This document shows positions 44,771 through 58,300 of a DNA stretch of 64,000 bases, piece after piece. The stretch's first letter is position 1; each line of letters opens with the position of its first letter. Source of the DNA: Lateolabrax maculatus (Eukaryota; Chordata; Actinopteri; Acropomatiformes; Lateolabracidae); assembly GCA_031216445.1 (NCBI GenBank), contig CM062211.1, forward strand, positions 2,988,001-3,052,000, in the 5' to 3' direction. Made by a program: the position numbers and the translations under genes. The notes below the pieces were generated by a model. It was given only the letters and a program-made list of their open reading frames with translations, did not search any database and was not told the origin of the DNA.

Positions 44771-47700
44771 AGTCTTCAAAGGGGAAAGAACAGCTATTCT
44801 GCGTCTGCAACTCCCGGTGTCTGGTTTGCTTGATGACTCATCCCCTAAACAAATTGCAGCACCCAAGCACATACACCCTCGGGTCCCCTTGAGCCTGGCA
44901 GCCTTACTAATACAGCCAGTAGGAAGGGATTGATTGTCTCACTCGCTCTCACTCGCTCATTCTTGTGCTCGCCTTTCCAACACTCAGTGCAGGTGATACT
45001 ACATACTGCTTTTATGAAGGAGTGATGTATTGGCTCTGGACACCATGAGCTGAAAACTATTTAAAGACACTTTAATTCTTTCTCTTTTACTGTCTTTATT
45101 TCTCTCTTAGTCTTCACCATTCAGTGCAGCTGATGAAGAATTTTTGGTGGCATTTGTAGAGAAGCACACATTCACTGGGGACATCATTTAGATGAAGACA
45201 ATGTGCTATCTTTCTCTTTCCATGCCCCTTTTTGTCTCTCTCTCTGTCTTTCACACACACACCCACACACAGTAACGCCATTTAATGATCTTATTATGTT
45301 GTGTTCTGCAGCATCGGAGGGCTCATCCTGGACAAAACAGTGTCTGACCCAAATCTGGCTGGCATTGTAGTGTACACCCCGGTCATCAATGGTGAGTCAC
45401 AGTATTGGCACTGCTTCTTCCTTCTCTCTGAATTTGCTTCAAGTTGTCGCTGTTTGATTTGCGATTGCTTGCCCCCGGGGCACGAACAGACAAGGAGAGT
45501 CTGGTTACAGACGACACCGAAGGTTTTAATATAACGGCTTCCTAAATCCTGGGGGGGATTTAGAAAAGATATACATATGTAAAGAAAACTTGAAGCTTGT
45601 GCAGTTAGGTGGCTCTAATCCCGCATCCTGTGCAGGACACAGCTCACAAGAGTTAGTGTTAAAACATTGTGCTGCGTTCATTGACCCACCCACACCAACC
45701 ACCAGTTCACCGCAAGATTGGGGTCGAAACGTGTGTAACTCAGGTAAAAATGGTCAGTGACCATCATTTACAAATTCCTGGTCCTTCCTTACCTGTGTAC
45801 ATGCATGTTCCATAGGCAGTGTTGATTACAACGTGACTCCACTTGGAGCAGTGCACAGAAAGATTCAAGGCACTTTTAAATGATTTGGAAGTTATTATTA
45901 TAGGTCACTGTTTTTAGCCGGCTATGGCTCTAAGGGTGGCGATGTTGCCTGTCCATCACCTTGGTCCAGACTGAAATATCTATATCTAAATAACTGATCG
46001 ATTGCCCTGAAATTATTTACAGACAGTCATGGTCCCCAGACCATGAAACCTAATGTCTCTGGTGATCCCCTGACTTTCCATCTATCTCCACTATGAGTTG
46101 ATTTTTGGGGTTTTTGTTAAAATATCTTATTTGGTGTATTTCTGTGAAATTTTGTTTCAGACATTAATATTCCACTCAGGATGAATTGTAAAAACTGTGA
46201 TCCCATGACCTTTTCTCTAGCACCATCAACATGCTAAAATTGTCATTGTTCGGTTAGAAGTAAAACATGTAAAATACACTAGTTAGCTGAAAGGTTTCTT
46301 AATGAGTTTCTGTCTTAAAGGACCAGTGTTAATGATTTAATGGCATCTAGCGGTGAGGTTACAGATTGCAACCAACTAAATACCCCCCTCTTCACCCATC
46401 CCAACCTAGCGTGTAGAAGAACCTACGGTGGCGGACGCAAGAACCCTATCTAGAGCCAGTGTTTGGTTTGTCTGTTCTGGGCTACTGTAGAAACATGGTG
46501 GTCCAAAATGGTTTCTCTGTGGAAGAGGACCCACTCAGTATATAGATATGAAGGGCTCATTCTAAGATAACAAAAACACAATTCTTAGTTTCAGGTGATT
46601 ATACATTAATGAAAACATACTTCTGAATATTATATTCCATTTCTGCCAATAAATCCCCATAAATCCTACACACTGGTCCTTTAAGGCAACAGCGATACAA
46701 CCCAGTTTTATTTAACACAGCAAACGCCAACAAGCTGTTAGCTGTTGTTTGAAGTTTGGGTACAAAGAAACTCAGTCTGTTGATGTTTATCTCGTTTATC
46801 TCGTTTATCCCGCTCAGTTTTGCAATTAATGCAGTCTTTGACCCTTTGCGCTGAGATATAGACAAAGTGTTTATTCACAAGATGGATGACACGCTGTGGA
46901 GTCTATTTGTCTTGTGCTGTGCAGCTCCCAGGTGTGAATGTATATGAATGTGTAAACAGAAGAGGCCAGTGTACCCAGTCAACAGTCCCTGGATAAATGA
47001 AAGTTACTAAATAAAGACTCCACATGCTCATCAGCACAAATAAGTTACCTAATGAGACTGGTTTAGGCAGTCGGCCACAGACTGTCTCCGCTTCATAAAA
47101 CTGGTCCTCTTCCATTTCCTCTTGCTTCTATCTCCCACTGCTAACTTGCTCAGCCACGGTTGCCAGCCCCCTGGCACCTCCACAACAAGAGATAAGCTTT
47201 TAATTTAAATGGCATTAATGAGAGACATTAAACGAGATAGAGTACGATTTTGACTGTAATTGGTTTTTCTGTCGAAACGTATCCGGGGCACTAAACAGCT
47301 GGAGAACCAAGCATGTGTCTGTGAGGGCGAGGGTGTTTTATTTTGTGTGTGCAGTGTCGGAAGGATCCGGGTCTCAGTAAACCTTTTAACGGTCTCTGAT
47401 TTGATCTGTCTTCTGAGCATTTCATTCATGGGTGAGGAAACAGTGAGGAGGTCTACTTGTGTCTTTCAGCTGATTAAAATGCACCAGGGCTCCTGTTCTA
47501 ATCAAAAATACAATTGGACAAAGGGCAGGCAGAACAGAAACTGTGAAAGGACAGTGTGTGGATGTTTGATTAGAAAGGAGTGGGCAAGGAGATGTGCAGA
47601 GCGTGATAGGAAAAGACAGGTGAAATGAAAGATAGAGGGAGAAAGCCTCCTTTTATCACACCGATTTCCATTATCTTATATTTAATATATTAGGGCTATT

Positions 47701-49361
47701 TTATGCAATTTCTCCTGCAATAGAAGGTATCTGTGGCTGCTTAAATTATATTAATATTTAAATTCTTTGAAGGTAGTCAGGTATGTTTAATCCAGGTATT
47801 GAGGAAGCGTCGCCCAGCTAATTTCCTGATTTACTTGTTCTCGTGTACCCATTTCATTAGTTACAGTATATGACATCACACATGGGCCTGGTATTCTAGC
47901 CTTCATTTTCTTTTTAAATTCACTTTCAATTCTCAATCAAAAGGTTTTCTGAACCTGCAGATATCATATTATGTTATGCATCTTGCTCTCCAGTTTTCCA
48001 CCAGACAGCTCTTCGATACAGTCTTTAATATTTGCGTGTCAACTTGGCATATTTGCCTTTTTTTCTTTCCGTCTGTTGTTTATTTTGATATAAGGTGTCT
48101 GCCTGCTTTACATCTCACTTCCACAAATAAGTATTTTTTTCCTTCTTATTCCATGTTTTTCTTTCATTATATTTTATCTGTGTTTGAGTTATCGTGTCAC
48201 AACCTGCTGTTAGGGCCGTTCATATAAACAAAATAAAATTAGACCTGGAGGAGAGGAGCAAAGATGGATGAGCGAGCAGACAGTTCTCTGCTTCCCCCCC
48301 TTCGGGCAGAGCGGCCCAGCTGAGAGGACCACAGACCCCCTGCTGTTTCCCACGTAGCCTTTCTGCAGCCCAGTCCTCCTCATCCTCCTCATCCCCATTC
48401 CTCCTGTCAGACCCAGTGACCTAAATAAGCCAGATCTTCCCCAAACCTCCTTCACCCTACCTCTGCCCCCTGCTGAGGTTTTAAGAACACCCTCCGCCCT
48501 CTTACCCCCCCCCCCCCCCCCCACCCATCCCAAAACACCCTCCAGGACAAAAAGCCACAAAGTCAGAATCAGTGCACACTCCAATTATTCCAATTTTAAC
48601 CATGTTTTGACAGCAAAATTGGAGCATACAATATATTTAAAATGCCAAATTGCATAAAATTGCTCAGTTGTTACTGATGCATATTATATACACAGTATAT
48701 TGTTGTCCCAAAATTGCAATGCACAGCATCAATAGGTGCTAGTCACGGCTGAAAATAAAATAAAAAAATGTCAGATGGTTGAAAAACCACTCAGGAAAAT
48801 TATAAGTTAAAGAAAATAAATAAAGCTAAACAAAAAATAAACAAGTAGACAGTTTTTGTCATTTTTTTTAGGCCTTTCAAATGTAAAAAGCTGATAATGC
48901 TCCAAAGCTTTGGCTTGATTAACATTTAATGTACTAAATAGTCAATTATATTACTTTTTTGCATACTGACTTTCAATATTGTCATCTGCTTCTGTTATAG
49001 TGATGTTATTAATGGCATCGAGAAATGTACAATGTTTTGGGTCCAGATTTTCTTTTTGTAACGTACATTATAAAATAATATATTCAAACAGACGGAAGAG
49101 TGTGTCATTTAAGAAATTGTCTTGTGGTTGTAGCCAACTGGATAAGATAATAAAAACAACCAATAGTAAGTACATTAAGTGTGCCTAGCTAAAACTGAGG
49201 CTGTGTAATACAACAAATCCTCGCTTCATAAAGACTATAATGCTCAGTCTCTATTTTAGAGAGGTAATAATACAACTCTTATTTTAGAAGCTGTAGTTTG
49301 TGCCGTTGTTGGACTGTATTATGTTATACAGAGAGGTGTATATTATAATATATATATATAT

Positions 49362-49394
<33 letters not shown>

Positions 49395-52300
49395 CAATGT
49401 TATCAAGCCTACCGTCATTGATATAAATAGGATATAAATTAGACTGCAGTAGTTTTAGCTATGTGTACCTAATAAACTGGCAACAGTAGTGTTGTAGTAG
49501 TTAATAGTAGTAGTTAATGTACAAATATAAGAAATCAAAAGGGGAATTTGTGTCATTGCTCAGGCAAAGAATATAATAAACCATTTCTACAACTAAAAGG
49601 AATTATCCCTTTTGATAAGTTATGACTGAATTACAGCTCAGCAGCACCTTTTATAGAATGTGATACAGTGAAGGCGTATTGTTTTTCTTTTTTTAAAGGA
49701 ATAGTTCAACATTTTTGGGTCAAGCTTCTTTTTTTGTTTCAAGAGTAAGATAAGAAGATTTTTACTCAATTTCATGCATGTTGGTTCAGTACAGAGCTGA
49801 AGTCAGGAGATGGTTAACGTAGCTTAGCAAAAAGAATGGAAGAAGAGGGAATCAGCTTGTCTGTCTCTGTCCAAAGTGGAAAAAGTCTTTATGCTAAGCT
49901 AGGCTAACCACCTCTGACTCCAGCCCTATTTTTAACACACAGACATGAGATTGGTATCTTCATTTTCTCATCTCACTCTCGAAAAGAAAGCAGACAAGTG
50001 ATTTGAACTATTCCTTTAACGACCCACATCAGATCAGTGGCATATTTAGACTGTGAGAGCAGGAGTGTGAAGTGAGAGGACGGGGACAGACGGGACAGAC
50101 GGGACAGAGGGAGTGTGAATGTTCATTCATGAAGTTATGTCTGTTTACAGACCCAGTGGGAGCGCTGGTAATTCTCCAATAAAATGTCACCATGCAGACA
50201 AAGAGCCACAATACATTGAATTAAGTGGACATCACCCTGAGGTGGTGGCAGTGTCTAATTTAATATACTCACAACAATAAAAGGCCTGGTTGGGGTGGGG
50301 GAGACGTCTGAGACACACATCTCACTTTGTACACGGTTTGCAGTACATGAAAGCTAGCTACATATAGAAGATCTGTTTACTCGCTTGCACTGCAAGCATT
50401 TGAATTATGCATTTTTTATGTTTCTGAATAAAGAAACGTCTCTCTCTTCTCAGCTCTACTCTGAACACTTTTTACAGACATAAAGGCGCATTTAGCTGAG
50501 TCCTTTTCTTCTCTTCTGAGCTGCTCTGTGCCCACCTGTCAGCTAGTGTGTTGTTGATATCTGTATGTGTGTGAGCTCTCCTGAAGGGCTTAGTCACCAG
50601 ATTGTGGCTACAAGGATGAAAGACACAGGAAGTTAGTTTGTGTGTTACTTGCTAAAGGGAAGGTGTGATAGCTGCAGCATGTGAATGTAAAGTGGACCTG
50701 AATTTTGTCAGTACAGATGGCGTCCCACATTCTCATGACTGTTCATCTGCTTGACGTTAATTAAAATCTTGCATGAAGAAAATAGAATTGCAGGCAAAGA
50801 TGAAAGGAAGGTCTAATACAAAACATCATTTGGTGTAGCAATTTTAAGTGTTTTCTACAAAATGTAGAGACGTTTCTCCTACAAGTTTCTAATATTGATC
50901 GTGATTGTTGATAGTAAACATTAAGCGAGTTGAAGACAGACTTAATAATCTGCAATAATCAGAGACATTTTAACCTGGTTTCCATCCAAATGTAGCTAAA
51001 ATCTTAACTAAATTTTCCAGACAATCTGAAAAGGAAAATGCTAATTAATGTGTGTTTCCATCAACTACTGTTATGTGAATATTCATAGTCAAATTTAATT
51101 GCAAAACAATTACATAAGAAGAGGGCGCAGTGAGATGACGTAATTAAAAGAAACCTTAAGAATGTGGAAAACATGCTGGAAATATGGCATGTGTTAATGT
51201 GAGGAAGGTAATCTCTCCTCATCGCTCTGCATAGATCGGATGTTTTTGGAAGCTTCAGTGGACGTTTAAGTCACATATACATCATTATTTATGATGATTA
51301 TTTATGTCTGTTTCCATTGCAGTTTGACGCATTTCGAATTTATCGATACCACAACTTTTCCACCTTAGCCAAGTGTAAATATTTTTTGCGATATTTTGAG
51401 TTTATTTTTATTTTTGTCGTTTCCACTCAGATTTTAAGGTGGCTGGAAACACCCTTTTCCACTTGTGAGAGCTGGAAAGCACAGGACTAATAAATAACAT
51501 TAACAACGGCTTCGTTCCATCAACCTAAAAAGAAGTCATTATAAAAGTTATTGGTTACACCTGTTTTCTGCAATGACCTATCAAAATTTCTCCCTCCACC
51601 TGTTTTTGAAATATCCTGCTCTGAGTAAAGCGTTTCAAGCGACCTACAAACTGACATCACTATCTGCAGGGCCTGCCACTCGCAGGACAAGAAGAGCTTA
51701 CACAGATACGACTACCTATAAATTTACTTCTGACATTTAGTATTCAAGACCATGACAGTTGCAACGGCATGACTGATAATCGCTTGCCACATATATACCA
51801 CAGTACAGAAATGCCACATATATATTTAAGGTCATTCAGAAACGATGTCGCCATTTCACAGTTTGTCCATCAAGTTGATTGTTCAATGATAAAGTGTCCT
51901 GGTCGATACATCATCTCACAATTTGAAAAACTGATAATAAATAGCCGTATTTACCTCTTTGTTCACTTCACCCAACCCTGAACGTTCTGCTCCAATCATG
52001 AACCATGAACTCCTCTATCTCGTCCAGGGATTGGGGGTAACCTGGTGGCTATTCAGTCCAGCAGGATCTCCACTCACCTGCATTTCCACTGTGCTCCTGG
52101 GGAGGTTCCTGACGAGGCCAAGGGCTGCTACTACCCCTGCCGCACATTCTGTGGTACAGGTCAGTACTGAGCGGGCAAACATACTGACTATTTAATTAAA
52201 ATCACACATTGGCGAGGCATTGCTATCCAAATCCAGTATGAAGCATTTAAAATCATTATTCAACCTATTATATATACTGTGTTGATTGCTGATGAGAAGA

Positions 52301-55300
52301 CTTCAACCATTTTTACCACATTTTAATTGGCTTCCACACAAGTACACATGTTTAAAGTACAGTTAGCGTGGATATGACTGTCTGTAATCAGGCTTTAAAT
52401 TGTGCAGTAAATTCACAGTTTGAAACAGTGGTTTGCAGTTTTGTTCCTAGTGAGCTGCTGTACTGCTGCTTCAGTGTCCTACCAGGCAGTTAATTGCCAT
52501 ATCCTGCTGTCACAGATGTGAATTAATTTCTTGTTTAAAGTCTAGAATGAAAACTAGCAGGACTCAGAATGCTGGGGACAGTAGGTGGGCTGATTCAAAC
52601 ACAATTTGTCTCCAAACTATTTAGTCATGTGTAAAGTACATGCACAATTTATGTGCAAATAAATTATTCCCTCCCATTCCATTGACCTTTAACCTTCCTT
52701 CCCTCATCATTTTTCTCAGGAGCCAATCATCGCTCTGCCCAAGTGCTCATCCTTCTGGTGATCCCTGGTCACCTGATCTTCCTCTACACCATCCACCTAA
52801 TGAAGAGCGGACACACCACCCTGACACCTATTTTTATGTCTGTCTACCTGGCTGCTGCTATGCTGCAGGTAAGCACATGAGGACTTTAGTGCCACTGTCC
52901 TTTTAATATGTAAAAAAGTCTGTTTTTCACAATCTAGTCTTAATATTTTAACATGGAGTTTCATTCTCAAGATGATTGTCACCCCAAAACAAAAGCACTT
53001 TAAATTGTTTAAAGCTGCACTAATCCATATTTTTGAATTAATAATGGATCAGATGAGTATGCATTAACTGAAAATGGTCAATCGTAGTGATGACCACACA
53101 GAGAATTATCACTTGAGTGCAGCTCACCTCAGCTGTGCAGAGCGTTTTAGTGTCTTTCAGCTCATTGTTTTGGTTTTCTGGTTTACAACTTAATTGTTTT
53201 GGCTCAACGCTCTCATGGTGGAGGCCAAACAGAGGAAATAACAGAAGAGGAGATATTGGACTCATCAGGTCGACTCAAATACAAATGAATGCTAAAATTT
53301 ACACTTTTTGTTTTCAGCTTGTCCTGTTGCCCCCCAAAATCAGTTAATGCAGCTTTAAATTGTTTAAACTGCCTTATTGGATATAGTTGTTTTAGTAGTT
53401 GTATAGTAGTCGTTTTTTAGATATAGTTGTTGTTTTTAATTACTTCATAATCCTGTGTACCAGATTTTCATCATCCCCACACAGGGTAACTGTGTCGCTC
53501 ACCATAATCTCTTATTATGTAATACATGTTTGGACTACAATCTTGAGCAAAAACTGATGGTTTCCATTATTATTCAGAAGCAAACTGTATTTTCTTGTCA
53601 GTGAGAATAGGAATGAGTTTCTATAAAAGTTGAATCTGTGGACGTGTACTTCTTTCTTAACACTTGGAGTGAAGCAGGTGTGTGTATCCTGTGAATTCCT
53701 TGAGCGTTGTGGTTTCAGGCGATGCCTGAAGGAATATAACTTCTGTGCGTTTTTGTATTGGCAGCAGTTAAGGTAATTAGGATGGAACGACTTGAATTAT
53801 GAATGACTACTTTTACTTTTTCAGTGGCAACGTGATTTGTCTTAACGTCTGGAATTTTAAGTATTTAGTTTGTGTGTTTATGTGTATGCATCGGATGCTT
53901 GCTTTGCTCAAAGGCTTTTTAAGGCTCCCCTAAATCTTTAATGCAGACATGGAACATTAGGATGTAATCCTGGCCACTGACGAGTTGGAGACTTTCCAAA
54001 TCAATTATGGCCGTAGCCAGTAGAGCTGCTTTAAGGGTGCTTCACTTCCAGATAGAACATCAAATGGCAGAGACAGGCCCATGGGGCTGTAAGGGTAGAA
54101 AGAGTTTGGCTCAAGCCTTTTTCACATCTCAATATTTACAGTCATTAAAGAGAGCATACTGATCAATTTATTGATTGGATTCAAGAACCTTAAACACCAC
54201 TTTGCCTTTTGATTTTTAAATGTTCGACAGGGTTGACAAGCGGGGTCAGGCTAAAAGGCAATAATTCATGAACTTCTGTGTTGTCTCTGTCTCTGGGACA
54301 TCCTGGGGAAATTGCCTGAATTCTGCTTTGAATTGTGGTTTCTGCACAGCGTCAAAGTAGCAAGGTTATTATGGAATGACTGTTTATTGAAGCATGCTGC
54401 AGAAATTTCTCATAGAATTTCATCTGCTTTGTCAACAGTGTATTTGCAGACTCAGACAAAATAGCAGACACTAATCATTAGCCTGAATGCTGCACATAAT
54501 GTGGAAATTAAATACTAACTGTAGATTTTCCTTATGACATATCCAATCCGAGGCTCATTTTTTAATACTGCAACGTGGATAAATGCCAGACTCTGTATTG
54601 TTAATTTTCTTAAAGAAGAAAAAAAAAAGTATATATTTTTTTGCTTTGTTAATTGCAGTTGGACAAATCTTAAACATATAAACTACATCAGGGTTAAAGG
54701 AATGACTGACTAGGGTTCAGAGGTGGGATTGTAGAAAATTTACAGCTATTGCACTCCATAGTTAAGGAATGGGCCCGAGTTCAAGGCTCTTACTGATGTC
54801 TTTATCTCTCTGAAAACAAATGTGGGTGTTTGAGGATTATGAGCAGGGTGTACTTTCAGTGAGCCTCTCCACCTATACTTCAACCCAGGCACTAATGACA
54901 ATAATACAAATTCTGCCACTCTCATCCTCTCTCCTGAAACACATAAGCTTGACATTTTAAGTGTTTAAAATTAGGTTCTAGGATGGTCTGCCTCTACAGT
55001 AGTTTATGGTCCCTGATTTCATGAGGAACATTGATTTGAATTTCTTTCTGTCTATGCTTGGAATAGATTGTTTTCACTCTGGGTAAGAGAGAAATCAAAG
55101 AGGCTCACTTTAGACACCTAAATGAGGTAGACAACAGCCTTAGTTATGGATGTCAATAACCTCAGTCAGTGTCCTCAAAAGACCCTGGTGTGGTGTATCA
55201 CTCCTTATCTGAAAACTGAAGTCACTTTATCCATGTATTGTATTCACATATGTAATGCCCTGCAGTAGCCCTAAGTGAAGAAATAACTATTTAATTATCA

Positions 55301-58300
55301 CATGACCTACATTTCAAATAACCAATTGCCAGAAACTCTTACTAACATGAACTTCTAACCATTTGAGATTCAATATATACAAACCTTACAATATAGTTTT
55401 ATATTTCCCCTCTGTGCCCAAAATGGGGCTAGACACAATTTGGCAAGGATGTCGGTAGCATGGGGGAATTTGATAATGTCATTCAGTTAAAGCTAAAAGT
55501 ACTGTAACAGTCTGTTTCTTTAATAGAAGCGATAAGCAGAAATTGCACATGTTGCGGTTTGATAATGTTCTATTTAAAGTGAAAGCCATAGAGAATTAGG
55601 GAAGAAATTGAAACATTTCTGCAGAATAGCTCTACTCATTGTGATATCTGTGGGAGACTCACAGTTCAGCCCCTGAGTGAAAAAAGAAGAATGTAGTTAA
55701 ATTGATGAGAGTTTTGCATATTTTGGCATTGAGTGGTTGATGGTTTTTAACAAATCCATAGTAAATAAAAAACAACATACCAAACAAGGGTAGAAACATG
55801 AAAACATACCTTAAACAATGCACAGGAAAACATGATTTAACAATGCTCTGTTAGCCCACAGTATATTCAGACAAAGAATGAGGCAATGAAAAATAAACTA
55901 CAGCAACATAGTGCAATAAGCCACAGAGGTGTCAAAGGAAACTCAGGAGGAGAGAATAGTTTGACAGTTTGGGAGTGAAGGAACTCTAACTCTGAAAAGG
56001 TTACACAAAGTTTACCAGTGATGAATATGCATTACTATGGTAATATAACGTTCATGGGAATCATCAGACTGGGACGTTTATTAATATTAAGGCCAAAAGT
56101 CATTGGGTCAGTACATGGTCAAATACAAAGCAGTAGTAGCTGTTAAAGGATCTTTAATAAAGGGTGAACATCAACATCTGAAGCCCGTACCTCATTATTT
56201 CAGTTCAGCTTATTTGATGTACTTGCATGATTCTTGCAATTGTTGGGTTGTATCCACATGGTTGAATGGACTTATTGTAAGTCGCTGTGGATAAAAAGCG
56301 TCAGCTAAATAAATGTAATGTAATGTCTTATCTCTTAAGAGTACCTCTCATATTTTGAAAGCTGAGCTTTTGGTCCTTAAACCGCTGTAAGGCAGACAAA
56401 AACACAGTATAACCAGGCTTTCTGAGGTCCAGCACATTTCTAATTTTCTATCACTTCTGCTCCCACTAAGTGGTCAAGTACACATCTATTGAAATATAAA
56501 CATTAAATTAATTCACTGATTCAAACTAAGTCAAGTCTTTTTGTTGTAGCACGGTGGTTATAAGCAGCTGTACAGAATGTTTTGCTTGTTTGGAAGAATG
56601 ATTGCAGTGGATGGAAAGACAGATTTCAGCAAACCATCTCTCTTTTGAAGCCACTCAGTGCCCAACAGAAGACTGTGGCTTTGTTGAACCACTACAGTTG
56701 TGAAATTTGTGCTGAAAAACAAATTTTCTGTGTTTATACTCCTTTATATTTTTCTTCTTGACTCTCTGAAGAATTGATTTGAATTTAAACATGAAAGCAG
56801 AAACAAACTAGTCTCTAGTTTTGACCGAGAACAATGAAAATGACAACCAGGCAGGACTTGTGTGGCCAAACAGGTTAAATATTTAATTATTAAGATTTTG
56901 AATTTAATAGACTTGATTTGATAGACATGAAAGTATAAATACTGAGCAAGCTTCCTCCACTGAGGAAAACCAAAAGATACAACTGAAGGCCCCGCAAAAA
57001 GTTAGTAAGTGGACCTTGAGTTAAGATGTTCTTGTAGAAGTTTTTTGGTACAGTTTTGAAAGGAAAAAGTTTGCCACTATTCCCCACACCATTAAACCAG
57101 TACCGTCAGCCCGAACTGTTGACACAAGGCAGGATGGATCCATGGATTCATGTTGTTTACGCCAATTTCCGACCCTAACATCCATGTGTTGCAGCAGGAA
57201 TCAAGATTCGCCAGACCAGGCAACATTTTTCCAATCTTCTATTGTCCAGTGTTGATGAGCCTGGGCCTCAGTGTTATATTTTGTTAAGATCCCGGTGTGG
57301 TCTTCTGCTGCCGTAGCCCGTCCACTTCAAGGTTCCACATGCATTCAGAGCCTAATCTTGTAACGCCTGGTTATTTGAGTCACTGCTGCGTTCCTGTCAG
57401 CTAGAACCAGTCTGGTCATTCTCCTCTGACCTCATCCATTAACAAGGCAGCTTTGTCTGCTGAACTGCTCCACACACTTTTTTTTTTTTTTTTTTTGCAC
57501 CATTCGCCCAGATTGTTGTGTGTAAAAATCCAGATGAGCAGTTTGTTAGATACTCAAACTACCAACAATCTTTCCGCAGTCAAAGTTACTTAGATCACAT
57601 TTCTTCCCCATTCAGATATTTGGTCTGAACAAATACTAAACCTATTGATCATGTCTTCATGTTTTTATGCATTGAGTTGCTACCACATGTTTGGATGATT
57701 AGATATTTGCATCAACGAGCAGGCGTACGGATGTACTTTATAAAGTGGCCACTGGGTGTTGGCGGATAGCAGCAGTCTGTGGGACACAGGCTGGTTGGGG
57801 TGGCAGCCCTGCTGCTGCCGATTCAAAATACAGGACATTGATGTTGCCGGGGGGCCACTCACTGTCGGGGAGCACTTTAATGGTCAGCTTTGGGACACCT
57901 GAGACCTATATCCGGGGTTGCAATTTGCTTATGAAGACTTGAGAGTTGGACTTGCCCCGGACGACTTCAAGACTGCATGTTTGTGTTCAGTTTGCCACAC
58001 GTTTGTATTGAAACCTTTTGGGGGGGAAGAAATTCCTAAAGTGAGTGTCCACTGCATAATGAGGAATTTCATAGAAGACCCCGTGTTAGCGCAAGCTTAG
58101 ATAGACGAGATGCCCTGTGATATCATCAGCAAGTTGAAGCCCAAGGCCCTGATGTGCATGAGTTCCCGCTTCTGGACAGCTAAAGGCATGGAAGATACGA
58201 GAGGTCACAGATATGTCCCGATGTCTCAGGACTGCGGGACATACTGAATAATTTTGGGTGGCTGTACTGTACGAGACAGACTCTGCTGGAGAGACTGGAG

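Larger units (their letters stand above)
46685..52027. other. slc41a2 intron (exon 8 to exon 9), remaining part
   Basis: No embedded gene. It has a pyrimidine-rich, GC-rich island with a C homopolymer at about 48,280-48,545, (TA)n(GATA)n at about 49,349-49,394, a TTAA MITE at 49,693-50,019, and a probable MITE with GGTTTCCAT/ATGGAAACC-like ends at about 50,975-51,450. Confidence 0.55.
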
